A stretch of DNA of 64,000 nt from Anaerolineaceae bacterium (GTDB taxonomy: Bacteria; Chloroflexota; Anaerolineae; Aggregatilineales; Phototrophicaceae), in contig REDR01000063.1 in the NCBI GenBank assembly GCA_007693385.1, positions 60,155 through 124,154 of the forward strand. The letters run 5' to 3'. Both the position numbers and the translations under genes were made by a program. Position 1 is the stretch's first letter; every line of letters starts with the position of its first letter. The notes beneath the pieces were generated by a model that did no database searches, had not been told where the DNA came from, and worked only from the letters and a program-made list of their open reading frames with translations. Positions 37,968 to 46,252 of the stretch are shown here, one piece after another.

Positions 37968-38032
37968 TGAACTTGACTGTGATTGTGTCGATCCCCCTGA
38001 GTGGTGTAAGTGTGTTGTGAGAGTCAAGTTCA
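37968..38032. other. intergenic 11-bp stem with 43-base loop, candidate structured RNA
   Basis: TGAACTTGACT at 37968-37978 is the exact complement of AGTCAAGTTCA at 38022-38032. A further GAGAC/GTCTC pair sits at 38043-38047 and 38065-38069, and a terminator follows at 38089. The 247-base gap between ssb and cofE has no plausible reading frame. This may be a small RNA or an extended ssb 3' untranslated region. Confidence 0.4.
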
Positions 38033-38088
38033 CGGGCCTGTTGAGACGTTATTGATATGAGATTGTCTCCAAGCCCTCCCTCAAAATG

Positions 38089-38120
38089 ACCGCCCGCGTG
38101 CTCCCCCTCATGCGGGCGGT
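38089..38120. terminator. GC-rich hairpin between convergent ssb and cofE
   Basis: ACCGCCCGC at 38089-38097 pairs perfectly with GCGGGCGGT at 38112-38120, with extra GTG/CAT pairing inside. A short GTTGTGATT follows, so the U-run is poor. It lies eight bases from the cofE stop. Confidence 0.6.
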
Positions 38121-38127
38121 TGTGATT

Positions 38128-38937
38128 CTACAGCTTGCCGCCGGTCAGCCCGCCGACATAAATGCACGTCTGCCAGTCAATCGCTACGTCTTCCACGTCG
38201 ATGTGGCCGTCGGTCAGCAGGCTGACGCCGCTATTACGCACGATGGCGATTGGTGTCGCCTCCGCCGTCTCGCCCATCACCATCTGGGCGCACACGCAGA
38301 TCGAATCCGCGACGCCGACTTGCGTCACCTGCATCGGATTGCCGAATAGATCGGCCTTGCCGCGCTCATCGCGCACCGGCATGAATCCCGCCGTCGCCAG
38401 CGCGACGCCCGTCGTGCCCATGCGTCCCGGCATCAGCCAGCTATCGGTGAGGATCAGGCCGATGTGGACGCCGGTTTGCGCTTGAATCGCAGACCGGATG
38501 ATTTGCGCGAAGCGATACGGCGCTTGCGGAAACAGCACCACCTGACCATCGGGGATATTCGAGCGATCCAGACCGGCATTGGGGGAGATGATGCCGTCTT
38601 TGTGCGTCAGCAAGAAGCCGACTTCGTGCCCGTTGAAGCGGTGGGTGATGCCGCCGAAAACGTGGTCGGCCTCTTGCAAGACCAGTTGTGCCAGTTGCGG
38701 GTTCATCACGTAGCGCTCGGCGATGGTCTGTGCCTCCGCGCTGACCTGCACGCTATCCAGCGCGACGATGCGCCCCTGACTGATGGCGGCGTATTTACTG
38801 CTGAGGGCTAGCACGTCGCCGTCCTGTAACGTCTCGTCGGCGTCGTGGATGGCCTGTAGTATCGTCGGCACAAGGTCAAAAGCGGTATCGCGCACCGGCG
38901 CGGGAACCGGAATCGCCATGAGGGGAGATTTTGCCAA
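38128..38937 (-). CDS. cofE: coenzyme F420-0:L-glutamate ligase family protein
   Basis: A 269-residue protein of the CofE family. It shows LQDGDVLALSSKYAAISQGR, GFLLTHKDGIISPNAGLDRSN (where the archaeal enzyme has the NVDxSN motif) and LILTDSWLMPGRMGTTGVAL with the metal-binding Asp-Ser. CofE adds glutamates to the F420 side chain. I start at TTG 38937, seven bases after AAAGGA; the longer frame from 39042 has no ribosome-binding site. No other F420 genes are present here, so the cofactor assignment is by family only. Confidence 0.85.
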   Translation of the reverse strand: MAKSPLMAIPVPAPVRDTAFDLVPTILQAIHDADETLQDGDVLALSSKYAAISQGRIVALDSVQVSAEAQTIAERYVMNPQLAQLVLQEADHVFGGITHRFNGHEVGFLLTHKDGIISPNAGLDRSNIPDGQVVLFPQAPYRFAQIIRSAIQAQTGVHIGLILTDSWLMPGRMGTTGVALATAGFMPVRDERGKADLFGNPMQVTQVGVADSICVCAQMVMGETAEATPIAIVRNSGVSLLTDGHIDVEDVAIDWQTCIYVGGLTGGKL

Positions 38938-39026
38938 GATAACATCCTTTATCGTTGTGTTGTTCGCATCGTCCGTATCGTATCCTGTCCGCGTTGCGAT
39001 TTCAATGTTTGGGTGGCGCGATGTGT

Positions 39027-39062
39027 CGGATGCAATCCGCACGGGCGCAATTCATCGCACCC
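39027..39062. repeat. adjacent short palindromes of the GGGCGCAAT family
   Basis: CGGAT/ATCCG at 39027-39039 and GGGCGCAATTCATCGCACCC at 39043-39062 lie side by side between cofE and the ParB-like gene. The second resembles the core of the palindrome at 4437. Confidence 0.4.
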
Positions 39063-39084
39063 GCACGGATGTTCGCTGTCTCTC

Positions 39085-40110
39085 TCACGTCTGGTCAGCT
39101 TCCGGCGGCGGTTCGGCGGCCTCCGCTTTGCCATTGCCGTTGATCGTCGGGTCGGTCATCTGTTGCACCGCCCGCATCAACTGTGTGCGCGAGACGATCA
39201 CGGATTCGTCCGGTTCTTGTAGCAGGTCGCCGGGGATCGGCAGGCCGCGCTCCTGCAAGAAATCGACCAGCGCATCGCCGATCTTGCGCGGCGCTTGCTG
39301 GCCGAATTGCTCGCGTAGTTCGCGCAGATGATCGACGATCCACAGGTACAGGTCGGCTTCGGTGCGATCCGGCACATTTTTCATCATGTCGTACTTGCGG
39401 ATCAGCGTCAGCGCTGGCCGGTAAACGTGATCGTACCAGTGGCTGGCCGCGTCTTCGATAGAGACGCTTTGCTCGCCGACGAATTCCAGAATCGACTTGT
39501 GCAGGTAGATATGGCCGAGCAATTCCGAATAGCGTGAGCGTTCGCTCAAGCGCAATGACTGGTAATGTGGCCGCACACGGTTGATCGCCGACTCTTCCAG
39601 AAAAGCGGCGTACGCGGTGGCGTTCTCGATGTCGTCCTGTGACATGCCCGCGTGTAGCTCGACGGATGTCGGTAACTCGGTGACGTGCGCCTGTATCGAC
39701 TTAGAGCCGATGTTGCGGGCGACGGAAACGCGATGGTTGCCGTCCCGCACGAAGTACACATCGCCCACCTTGTACAACTCAATCGGGGGCAATCCAAGCT
39801 GGCTGTTGGCCGCCGCATAGACGCGGCTCCAGCGCTCTCTGCTGGTCTTGCTTTTGGGCAAAAAGTCGCGTGTGAAATCGCGGTAGCGTCCAACACTACC
39901 GGCGATCTTCTCAATAGGGACTTCCTGTAGGCCGCGATAGCTCTCTTCGCGCAGGCGCAAACGGTGTTTGATGTCGTCGAAGCTGAGTAGCTCAATCGGC
40001 CCGCCGCGCAATAGGTTGAACATCTCTTTCCAGAAGGCGCGGCCTCGTGCCCCGCTGAAGCGGCTCATCCCCTCGATTACGTTAAATTTGAACTGACTAT
40101 CGTCAGACAT
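39085..40110 (-). CDS. ParB/sulfiredoxin-fold protein, DUF4032-like
   Basis: A 341-residue soluble protein. The central YFVRDGNHRVSVARNIG at about residue 118-134 is the nucleotide-binding motif of the ParB-like fold, preceded by LPPIELYKVGDV. The C-terminal half is helical (YRPALTLIRKYDMMKN, LYLWIVDHLRELREQFG) and resembles DUF4032 proteins. ParB-like domains may act as CTP switches or nucleases; which applies is unknown. The C-terminus is low-complexity (GKAEAAEPPPEADQT). It precedes cofE by 147 bases on the same strand. Confidence 0.78.
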   Translation of the reverse strand: MSDDSQFKFNVIEGMSRFSGARGRAFWKEMFNLLRGGPIELLSFDDIKHRLRLREESYRGLQEVPIEKIAGSVGRYRDFTRDFLPKSKTSRERWSRVYAAANSQLGLPPIELYKVGDVYFVRDGNHRVSVARNIGSKSIQAHVTELPTSVELHAGMSQDDIENATAYAAFLEESAINRVRPHYQSLRLSERSRYSELLGHIYLHKSILEFVGEQSVSIEDAASHWYDHVYRPALTLIRKYDMMKNVPDRTEADLYLWIVDHLRELREQFGQQAPRKIGDALVDFLQERGLPIPGDLLQEPDESVIVSRTQLMRAVQQMTDPTINGNGKAEAAEPPPEADQT

Positions 40111-40238
40111 CGCGTAAACCTCCCATCGAATTTTCGTGGTTTCGCGTGTAGATTGTTCTCGACTATTATATAGGACAATGCGTTAAGATATGTTGATAAG
40201 CCGCACGATTGGGTGAGTTTTCCATGAAAGGATTTTAA

Positions 40239-41003
40239 ATGCCCGCTATCTTAGTGACGAACGACGACGGCGTGAACGCGCCGGGCATACAGGCGCTAGC
40301 CGGTGCGATGGCGACGCTGGGCGATGTCTCGGTGATTGCACCGGCCACCAACCAGAGCGCCAGCGGCCACAAAAAGACGCTGTTCAGCGACATCACATTT
40401 CATCAAGCGACGTTACAGGATGGCGTCACACCGGCGACGGCTATCACCGGCTCTCCGGCGGATTGCATCGCGCTGGCGGCGCTGGGCGCGGCACGCTGGC
40501 CGGTGCGGGCGGTGGTCAGCGGCATCAATCGCGGGTCAAACATGGGGCAAGATGTGACCTATAGCGGCACAGTCACCGCCGCGCTAGAAGCCGCCATTAA
40601 CGGCGTTCCGGCGGTGGCTTTCTCGCTGGATGACCATTACGCCGATGATGTCGCTGATTATCAGGCGGCGGCGCTGGTCGCGGTCCGCGTGATGCGGATT
40701 GTGCTGGAAAAAGCGCACACCCTACCGCCGTTCACCATCCTCAACGTTAACATCCCACGCGGCGACACGGTGAAGGGCATCCGCCTGACGCGGCAGGGCA
40801 TCCGCGTTTATCGTGACGAGCTAGAGCAGGATGGCGCGGTGTATCGCATCGTCGGCGAACCACCCACCGGCATTCTGGATGAGCCGGGCACCGATCTATG
40901 GGCGGTGGAAAACGGCTACGCCAGCGTGACGCCGCTTCATCTGGATTTGACCGCCCATCACTTCATGGCTGATCTGGCGGCGTGGGATTTGACGCTGGAT
41001 TAA
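40239..41003 (+). CDS. surE: 5'/3'-nucleotidase SurE
   Basis: A 254-residue protein of standard SurE length. It starts MPAILVTNDDGVNAPGI with the metal-binding DD, has IAPATNQSASGHKKT, TGSPADCIALA and the signature VVSGINRGSNMGQDVTYSGT. It dephosphorylates nucleoside monophosphates and is linked to stress survival. AAAGGA is 7-8 bases upstream of the ATG. It converges on the 2TM gene at 41022. Confidence 0.95.
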   Translation: MPAILVTNDDGVNAPGIQALAGAMATLGDVSVIAPATNQSASGHKKTLFSDITFHQATLQDGVTPATAITGSPADCIALAALGAARWPVRAVVSGINRGSNMGQDVTYSGTVTAALEAAINGVPAVAFSLDDHYADDVADYQAAALVAVRVMRIVLEKAHTLPPFTILNVNIPRGDTVKGIRLTRQGIRVYRDELEQDGAVYRIVGEPPTGILDEPGTDLWAVENGYASVTPLHLDLTAHHFMADLAAWDLTLD

Positions 41004-41021
41004 ACGCCCTAGCCGCCGCGC

Positions 41022-41384
41022 TCAGTTGTTATTCCGGGCGCTCTTCAGGCGCTCGAACTCGGCTTCGATGGCCTTCTGCGTCTGCTGGCGGCGTTTGTGT
41101 GCGCCCGCGCCGTGATCGTTGCGGTAGGATAGACCATGAAAGAATAGCGCGATGCCCCAGATGATCGTCGGCAGGGCAGGCCACGCGAAGCGCCCGCGCA
41201 ACGCGAACCAGATCACCCACAGCGAAGCGATCAGCACGACGTACATCGTGATATGGATGATTAGCTCCATCCGCGCTTTCTGCTTCTTCTCGATGTTGGC
41301 ACGGGCTTCTTGCCGTAGCTGATAATCGCTCTTGCGCGATGCGCTCCGTGTCAACTGGGGCGCGGTGGATAGATGATCGCTCAT
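41022..41384 (-). CDS. 2TM-domain protein
   Basis: A 120-residue protein. A basic helix (LRQEARANIEKKQKARMEL) leads into two membrane segments at about residues 41-62 and 67-87 with a Trp-rich turn (ALRGRFAWPALPTIIWGIAL), the 2TM domain pattern, and a charged C-terminal helix follows. It is the last of a minus-strand run behind a kinase that ends in the same domain, three bases after the preceding gene. The 2TM domain is a membrane module often fused to signalling domains; a sensing or docking role is inference. Confidence 0.8.
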   Translation of the reverse strand: MSDHLSTAPQLTRSASRKSDYQLRQEARANIEKKQKARMELIIHITMYVVLIASLWVIWFALRGRFAWPALPTIIWGIALFFHGLSYRNDHGAGAHKRRQQTQKAIEAEFERLKSARNNN

Positions 41385-41387
41385 GAC

Positions 41388-41762
41388 TTATTCGTTCCCT
41401 TTCTGGTCATGCTGGCGGTCTTTGTGCAATTGCTCGATGAAGCTATCGGTTGGATCGCCGGATTCGGTGAAGCGGATGCGCGGAATCTCGGCGGCTGACT
41501 GCGTGCGGCGGGGGACGGTGGCGCTTTGTGGCGCTTTCGGCTGGCGTCCGATGTCGGCGCTGATCGCCCGCCAGCGATCCCAGACCGCCCACGCCCACGC
41601 CGCGCCCGCCAGCGTCGGGATGATCGGCCACAGCAGGCCGCCGCCCAGCGCCGCCCACAGCATCCAGCAGGCGATCACCGGCAGGGCACTATACAACAGC
41701 AAATCGCGCCGCAAACGCTTGCGGGCGATCTTCAAAGCGGCTTGATGTCTTTGCTCGTTCAT
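41388..41762 (-). CDS. 2TM-like small membrane protein
   Basis: A 124-residue protein with a basic N-terminal helix (ALKIARKRLRRDLLLY) and two membrane segments at about residues 20-42 and 44-64 (WAALGGGLLWPIIPTLAGAA), then a polar tail of 60 residues. It resembles a divergent 2TM domain like its neighbours on both sides. It begins 38 bases after the kinase gene and ends three bases before the next, so the three are surely cotranscribed. Confidence 0.75.
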   Translation of the reverse strand: MNEQRHQAALKIARKRLRRDLLLYSALPVIACWMLWAALGGGLLWPIIPTLAGAAWAWAVWDRWRAISADIGRQPKAPQSATVPRRTQSAAEIPRIRFTESGDPTDSFIEQLHKDRQHDQKGNE

Positions 41763-41800
41763 CTCACAAACCAGCCCCCTGATTTCATCTCGTGGCGCGG

Positions 41801-43294
41801 TCAGTCGAAGTAGCGCTTGGCGGTGCTGTCGGTCAGTTCGCCGTCTTTGGTCAAGCGCACTTCGCGCCCGTCGTCATCGTCGTAGAAATAATCGTCATTT
41901 TTGCGTTTATAGCCCATGCGTTGCAGTTCGCGCTCCGTCTCGCGTGCGATCTCTTCTTCCAGTCTATCACGCCCGCCGCCGTATTTATTATAGTATTCCA
42001 TCACATGCGAGACGATGCCGATACCCCAGCCGCCCATAGGGAAGATCGGCCACGGGAAGCCGGGCGCGGTGGTGAAGAACCAGATCATCCACAGGAACGA
42101 ATTCACCGCTAGAAATATGCCGATATGCGAGAACAACTCCGAGCGCTCGTCGATACGCTTCTTGACGCGCCGCCGCACGCGCTCCTCAGTGGTCAGGTTC
42201 TCGCTATCTTCTTTGTCGTCGAACCATTCTTTCCAGTTGCCCTTTTGCTTACGGGCTTCGGTCACCGCCTTGCGGATTTCCTCTTTTGCTTCCTTCCAGC
42301 CCAGCACGATTTCCGTCCGCGCTTCGCGCAGGCCGTCGGCGACTTCATACACCGTATCCGACACATCGTTAGAACCGCGTTTTCTGCGCTTGCCTGCTCT
42401 GTTTTTCGCACGCGGCTCGGTTGCGTCGGATGCCGTCTCGCGGCGCGGTGGCGGCGCGTTGATCGGCTCACCGCCGAGCGCCCGCCGGAATTCCTCCGCG
42501 AGATGGCCGGGCGATTCGTAGCGGTCAGCGCGTTCTTTGGATAGCGCCTTGTCCAGCACCGCCTCGATCTCCGGCGATAGTTGCGGGTTGAGCGTTCTGG
42601 CCGGTGGCGGCGGCGTGTAAATCTGGTCGTGGATGATGGCGTAGGATGTATCGCCGACGAACGGCGTGCGTCCGGTACACATCTCATACAACACGATGCC
42701 CAGCGAATAAACATCGGTGCGCGTATCCAGATCAAGATTGCCCTGCGCCTGCTCCGGGCTGATGTAATGCGGTGTCCCGAGCATGACATCGGCGCTCATG
42801 GTCGATTGCCCGTCGTGTACGATGCGGGCGAGTCCGAAGTCGGTCAGGTACGGTCTGCCGCGCTCGTCCATCAGGATATTAGACGGCTTCACGTCACGAT
42901 GCAGGATGCCTTTGTCGTGCGCGTAGTCCAGCGCATCAGCCATCGCGCCGGTGATCTGCGCGATTTGTGCCGGTGGGATCAGCCCATCGGATAATAGCTC
43001 TTTGAGTGTCGCGCCGGATACGTACTTCATCACCAGATACGGCGTGCCGTCGGCGTCGTCATAGTCGTATATCGGGACGATGTTGGGATGATCGAGGCTG
43101 GCGACGATCTGCGCCTCACGCTCGAAACGCGCCAGAAATCCCGCTTCGCCCGCGATGTTGGCGTGCATCACTTTGATAGCGACATGGCGGCCTAGTCGCG
43201 GCTGGTGCGCTTTATAAACCGTCGCCATGCCCCCCGCGCCGATGCGCCCTACCACATCATAAGCGCCGATTCTGTCCCCCGCTTTGAAATTCAT
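41801..43294 (-). CDS. Ser/Thr protein kinase with C-terminal 2TM domain
   Basis: A 497-residue protein. The Hanks-type kinase domain (about 1-275) is complete: IGAGGMATVYKAH, VAIKVM (Lys about 41), HRDVKPSNIL, DFGLA, SPEQAQG and the C-lobe YSLGIVLYEMCTGRTPF. A charged linker follows, then a 2TM domain at about residues 385-445 (ELFSHIGIFLAVNSFLWMIW, WPIFPMGGWGIGIVSH). The tail ends DGELTDSTAKRYFD. Unlike PknB, there is no single membrane pass or external PASTA region; the kinase is held by a hairpin. Two small genes downstream encode the same kind of hairpin, hinting at hetero-assembly. Confidence 0.93.
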   Translation of the reverse strand: MNFKAGDRIGAYDVVGRIGAGGMATVYKAHQPRLGRHVAIKVMHANIAGEAGFLARFEREAQIVASLDHPNIVPIYDYDDADGTPYLVMKYVSGATLKELLSDGLIPPAQIAQITGAMADALDYAHDKGILHRDVKPSNILMDERGRPYLTDFGLARIVHDGQSTMSADVMLGTPHYISPEQAQGNLDLDTRTDVYSLGIVLYEMCTGRTPFVGDTSYAIIHDQIYTPPPPARTLNPQLSPEIEAVLDKALSKERADRYESPGHLAEEFRRALGGEPINAPPPRRETASDATEPRAKNRAGKRRKRGSNDVSDTVYEVADGLREARTEIVLGWKEAKEEIRKAVTEARKQKGNWKEWFDDKEDSENLTTEERVRRRVKKRIDERSELFSHIGIFLAVNSFLWMIWFFTTAPGFPWPIFPMGGWGIGIVSHVMEYYNKYGGGRDRLEEEIARETERELQRMGYKRKNDDYFYDDDDGREVRLTKDGELTDSTAKRYFD

Positions 43295-43389
43295 AAGTAC
43301 GTCGCTCCGTGTTGATTCTTCATGCGCCTGTGCTATTAAACAATAATACGCGCCGGATTGTTTGATGGTTGCAGACCGTGATAAAACGG

Positions 43390-43542
43390 TTAGCCGAATA
43401 ACGCGATCAAAGCGCCAACGATCAGCGAGGCGATGATGGTGAATAGCACGATAACCCCCAACATCTTGAGCAAGAATTTAACTTGCTCGCGCTCCACGTC
43501 GCTCAGGCTGGCCCAAAAACCTTTTTTTTGCTTCTCGCTCAA
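43390..43542 (-). CDS. 50-residue single-pass membrane protein with TTG start
   Basis: The frame from TTG 43542 to TAA encodes MSEKQKKGFWASLSDVE followed by REQVKFLLKMLG and a membrane segment at about residues 28-49 ending ALIALFG. A strong GGGGG-type ribosome-binding site lies seven bases upstream (AAGGGGGTGAAACA). The basic/amphipathic front and hydrophobic rear predict an inner-membrane peptide with its N-terminus inside. It lies between the metalloprotease gene (51 bases) and the kinase gene (95 bases) on the same strand. Confidence 0.68.
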   Translation of the reverse strand: MSEKQKKGFWASLSDVEREQVKFLLKMLGVIVLFTIIASLIVGALIALFG

Positions 43543-43593
43543 TGTTTCACCCCCTTTGATAGCCGCCCGTGTCCCTCTATTCTACCGAGTCTG

Positions 43594-44892
43594 TCAATCA
43601 GTCTGCAATGCAATCATGGCGCGACCTTCCGCCGCCGTCGGCGCGTAGGCGATGACCACCTCATGCCCGCCGCGATGACGCAGGCACAGCGCCCCGTCGT
43701 CGCCCGTCCAGCAATCCACACCGGCGATGCGGTGCAGGGGCGAGTCGTCGTCGGTGCGGGCGATGGCGAATTGATGATAGTGGCGGGTGAACGTCTGCGC
43801 GTCCGCCACGCGATCCCATGTCGTGACCAGCACCCACGCCCGCCGGTTGATGCGCCGGTTGTAAAACAGGATGTAGCGATCCCCGCGCCAGCCGGTGGCG
43901 GCCTCATCGACGCGGGCGGGCGTTAGCTGTGTCGCCAGATATTCGCGCAGATAAAACTCGCCCAGCGTATCCTCACGCATACGATCCCAGCCTTCGGGGT
44001 CGTCGAATGCGCTGTAGATCAAGCTGTTGACGCTGACCATGCGCGGCATGACGCCGGCCATGTAGTCCTGCGGGTGCAAGATGTGTGATGTGGCGATGGG
44101 CGGGTCATCGTAAACGCTATTGACCGCAGACCAGCCGCCGGTTTCGTACAGCGTTTTGATGAAGTTCATCCCACCCAGATACACGAAGTCCAGTTCGGCG
44201 CGGATGATGTCCGGCGCGTTTTTGGGCGGCGTCATCTCCCCGAGCAAGCGAACCGCCAGTATTTCGTCGTCTTCTGGCTTGTTCTGTACGCTATCAAGGA
44301 TGAATAGCTCCTGCGTGAACATGGCGTCGCCTTCGATGAAAGCGAGCGCGGCCATATACGTCTCGTTGGTGTACGTGAACCACAGAATATCGGTGACTTC
44401 AAAATGCTGATCCTGTAGCGCGTGGGTGAATTCGTGCGCGTAGATGACCTGTTCGCGGGCGCTGAGGCGCTTGCCGGGGTCGTCGCCTTCGTCCAGCACG
44501 ACGAATATTTCGCGCTCGATGAGGTCGTAATAGCCGCCGATGTTGGCCGCGTTGATCTCGTTGGTGGTCTGCTGGATGTCGCTCCCGTCGTCGGGGTACA
44601 GGTCAAATGCGATGTAGAATTGATTGAGCGGATTATTCGGGTCGGGTGGTTGTGCTTCGGCGTCGAGTTCGCGGCGGATGGCCGAGCGTGATATGAAGTG
44701 ATCGGGCACCGGCTGGTTCAGCGACAGCCCGCGCAGGTCGCTGACCTGCTGGCGGATGCGTGCGATCTGCGCGATCAGCGCAGGCTCGCGCTGGTCGTCG
44801 GTGGCGGAGTCGTCATCCGCGCCGGATGTCAACGGCAATCCGATCAAAAGGGCGGTAATCCCTATCCAGATGTAACGAAAAACATATCGCAA
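43594..44892 (-). CDS. exported HExxH zinc metalloprotease-like protein
   Basis: A 432-residue protein with a signal or anchor at about residues 7-24. The metal motif is VIYAHEFTHALQDQHF at about residues 149-164, with a possible third ligand in AFIEGDAMFTQE about 30 residues later, as in gluzincin-type enzymes. The N-terminal part is helical, and the C-terminal part is mixed. The exact peptidase family is not recognised. It leads the minus-strand run that continues with the small membrane protein and the kinase/2TM genes. Confidence 0.8.
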   Translation of the reverse strand: MRYVFRYIWIGITALLIGLPLTSGADDDSATDDQREPALIAQIARIRQQVSDLRGLSLNQPVPDHFISRSAIRRELDAEAQPPDPNNPLNQFYIAFDLYPDDGSDIQQTTNEINAANIGGYYDLIEREIFVVLDEGDDPGKRLSAREQVIYAHEFTHALQDQHFEVTDILWFTYTNETYMAALAFIEGDAMFTQELFILDSVQNKPEDDEILAVRLLGEMTPPKNAPDIIRAELDFVYLGGMNFIKTLYETGGWSAVNSVYDDPPIATSHILHPQDYMAGVMPRMVSVNSLIYSAFDDPEGWDRMREDTLGEFYLREYLATQLTPARVDEAATGWRGDRYILFYNRRINRRAWVLVTTWDRVADAQTFTRHYHQFAIARTDDDSPLHRIAGVDCWTGDDGALCLRHRGGHEVVIAYAPTAAEGRAMIALQTD

Positions 44893-45010
44893 AATATCGC
44901 ATCCTCAATCAACCGGCCACAAATTCACCTTTGTAGTATAAAGGGGAAAAGCGTTTTTTGCGCCCTTTTGCCCGTTTTCGGGCGGTCAGTTTCTCAAGGA
45001 GAGATGAATC

Positions 45011-45535
45011 ATGGCAATACAAGGACAGGTTGCGGGCGTACAGCGTCCGCTATGGGTGGTGGTGCTGGCGTTGACGGTCGGCGCGTTGTTGGTGGCCGGA
45101 TTGCTCGGCTTTTTGCGGTATGAGGTGGGCGCGTTGTTCCCGCTTGCGGCGCTATTGACCGGCGCGGCGGGCGGCTTGTTCGGCTGGTTGTTGATGGAGA
45201 CGTTCGGCTTGCAGGCCACATGGCGGGCGGCGTTCGTCGGCGCGGTGTTCGCGGCGCTGATCTTCGCCGGACAGTACATCGCCGACTATTGGCTGATCGC
45301 CCGCACGCTGGATGTCGCCCCGACATTCGGCGCATACATGGACGCGGTGACCGGCGGTGAGGCGGAGTTTGGCCGACTGGGACGATCCAGCATCATCACG
45401 TTGAGCGGTGTGCCGGTCACGCTGTTATGGGTGCTGGATGCCGTCCTCAGCGTCGGGATCGGCGGCTTCATTGGCCGCCAGATGCAAATCGAAATCGAGG
45501 CTTCAGGCGATCAACCAGCCGGTGTAGACGATTAG
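45011..45535 (+). CDS. multipass membrane protein of unknown function
   Basis: A 174-residue protein with four hydrophobic segments (about residues 14-35, 41-62, 71-93 and 130-153), the second Gly/Ala-rich (LLTGAAGGLFGWLLM). A short external loop around 97-125 contains GGEAEFGRLGR. Its polar C-terminus ends SGDQPAGVDD. AAGGAGAG is nine bases upstream of the ATG. The 3' end overlaps the converging YhhN gene by 33 bases. No family recognised. Confidence 0.7.
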   Translation: MAIQGQVAGVQRPLWVVVLALTVGALLVAGLLGFLRYEVGALFPLAALLTGAAGGLFGWLLMETFGLQATWRAAFVGAVFAALIFAGQYIADYWLIARTLDVAPTFGAYMDAVTGGEAEFGRLGRSSIITLSGVPVTLLWVLDAVLSVGIGGFIGRQMQIEIEASGDQPAGVDD

Positions 45536-46210
45536 CATTTGTCCCGGCCCGTATGTCAGCCAGATCACATCGCCGATGCCGGTGAATTCCAGATCGTTGA
45601 ATAGCTCCAGCGCGAGGATCAAATCGCTGAGCAGGAACAGCGCCGCGCCGAGTGCCATCAGCGCGAATCCGCCGGACTGCAACGCGAGGCCAGTCGCCAA
45701 CCCCGCCGTTGATGCCAGCAGGAGCGCATACGGCAACGAGGCGATGTGCAGGGTGGTTCGTGTGGGGGCGGTGCGCCAGACGGTGAGGAACCACGCGCCC
45801 GCGCCCACTATCAACCACACCAACCACCCGCCGAGCAGAGCGCCGGTGTCATCCAGCGCCGCCTGATTCGCGTGCGCGAGGATGCCGACGATGTAAAAAA
45901 CGTGGCCGATGCCGAACGCGCCGATGCCGCCCAGCACGCGATGTTCTCCGGCGATGATGAGCCGCGCCATGAATAGATCACCGATTAGGCCGAATGTCAT
46001 GCCCGCCGCCACCCACAGCGCCAGCGTCGCCCATGCCTCCGGCGCGTTGATCGCCCACGCCCACGCCGCACCGACCAGCATCAGCGATGAGAACATGCGA
46101 AGCGGACGCGGCACGCGATGCGTCCTGTTTTCGCGGTAATTCCCCAGCGCGAAGCCGCCGAAAAGCGCCCCCGCCCACGCGATCCCGAATAAGATCATGA
46201 TGATGTCCAT
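45503..46210 (-). CDS. YhhN/TMEM86-family lysoplasmalogenase-like membrane protein
   Basis: A 235-residue protein with about eight membrane segments. Family landmarks are GLIGDLFM at about residue 74, GIGHVFYI, FLLSDLILALE near residue 190 and TYGPGQMLI at the end; the two Asp in the GDxxL/SDxxL motifs are the conserved catalytic candidates. YhhN/TMEM86 proteins hydrolyse the vinyl ether bond of lysoplasmalogens; activity on this organism's lipids is unproven. Confidence 0.85.
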   Translation of the reverse strand: MDIIMILFGIAWAGALFGGFALGNYRENRTHRVPRPLRMFSSLMLVGAAWAWAINAPEAWATLALWVAAGMTFGLIGDLFMARLIIAGEHRVLGGIGAFGIGHVFYIVGILAHANQAALDDTGALLGGWLVWLIVGAGAWFLTVWRTAPTRTTLHIASLPYALLLASTAGLATGLALQSGGFALMALGAALFLLSDLILALELFNDLEFTGIGDVIWLTYGPGQMLIVYTGWLIA

Positions 46211-46234
46211 ATCTTCGATTCCTCCTTCGCTTAA

Positions 46235-46252
46235 GGCGTAGCATGTTACGCC
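46235..46252. repeat. dispersed GGCGTA..TACGCC palindrome
   Basis: GGCGTA at 46235-46240 pairs with TACGCC at 46247-46252; the flank reads CGCCCCTAC as in the copy at 20251. It follows 24 bases upstream of the YhhN gene start and may belong to its 5' region or to the pot leader. Confidence 0.5.

Noticed and set aside
40336..40557. Arg/Ser-rich frame within surE
   Set aside because: An alternative-frame shadow on the same strand as surE, without a ribosome-binding site.
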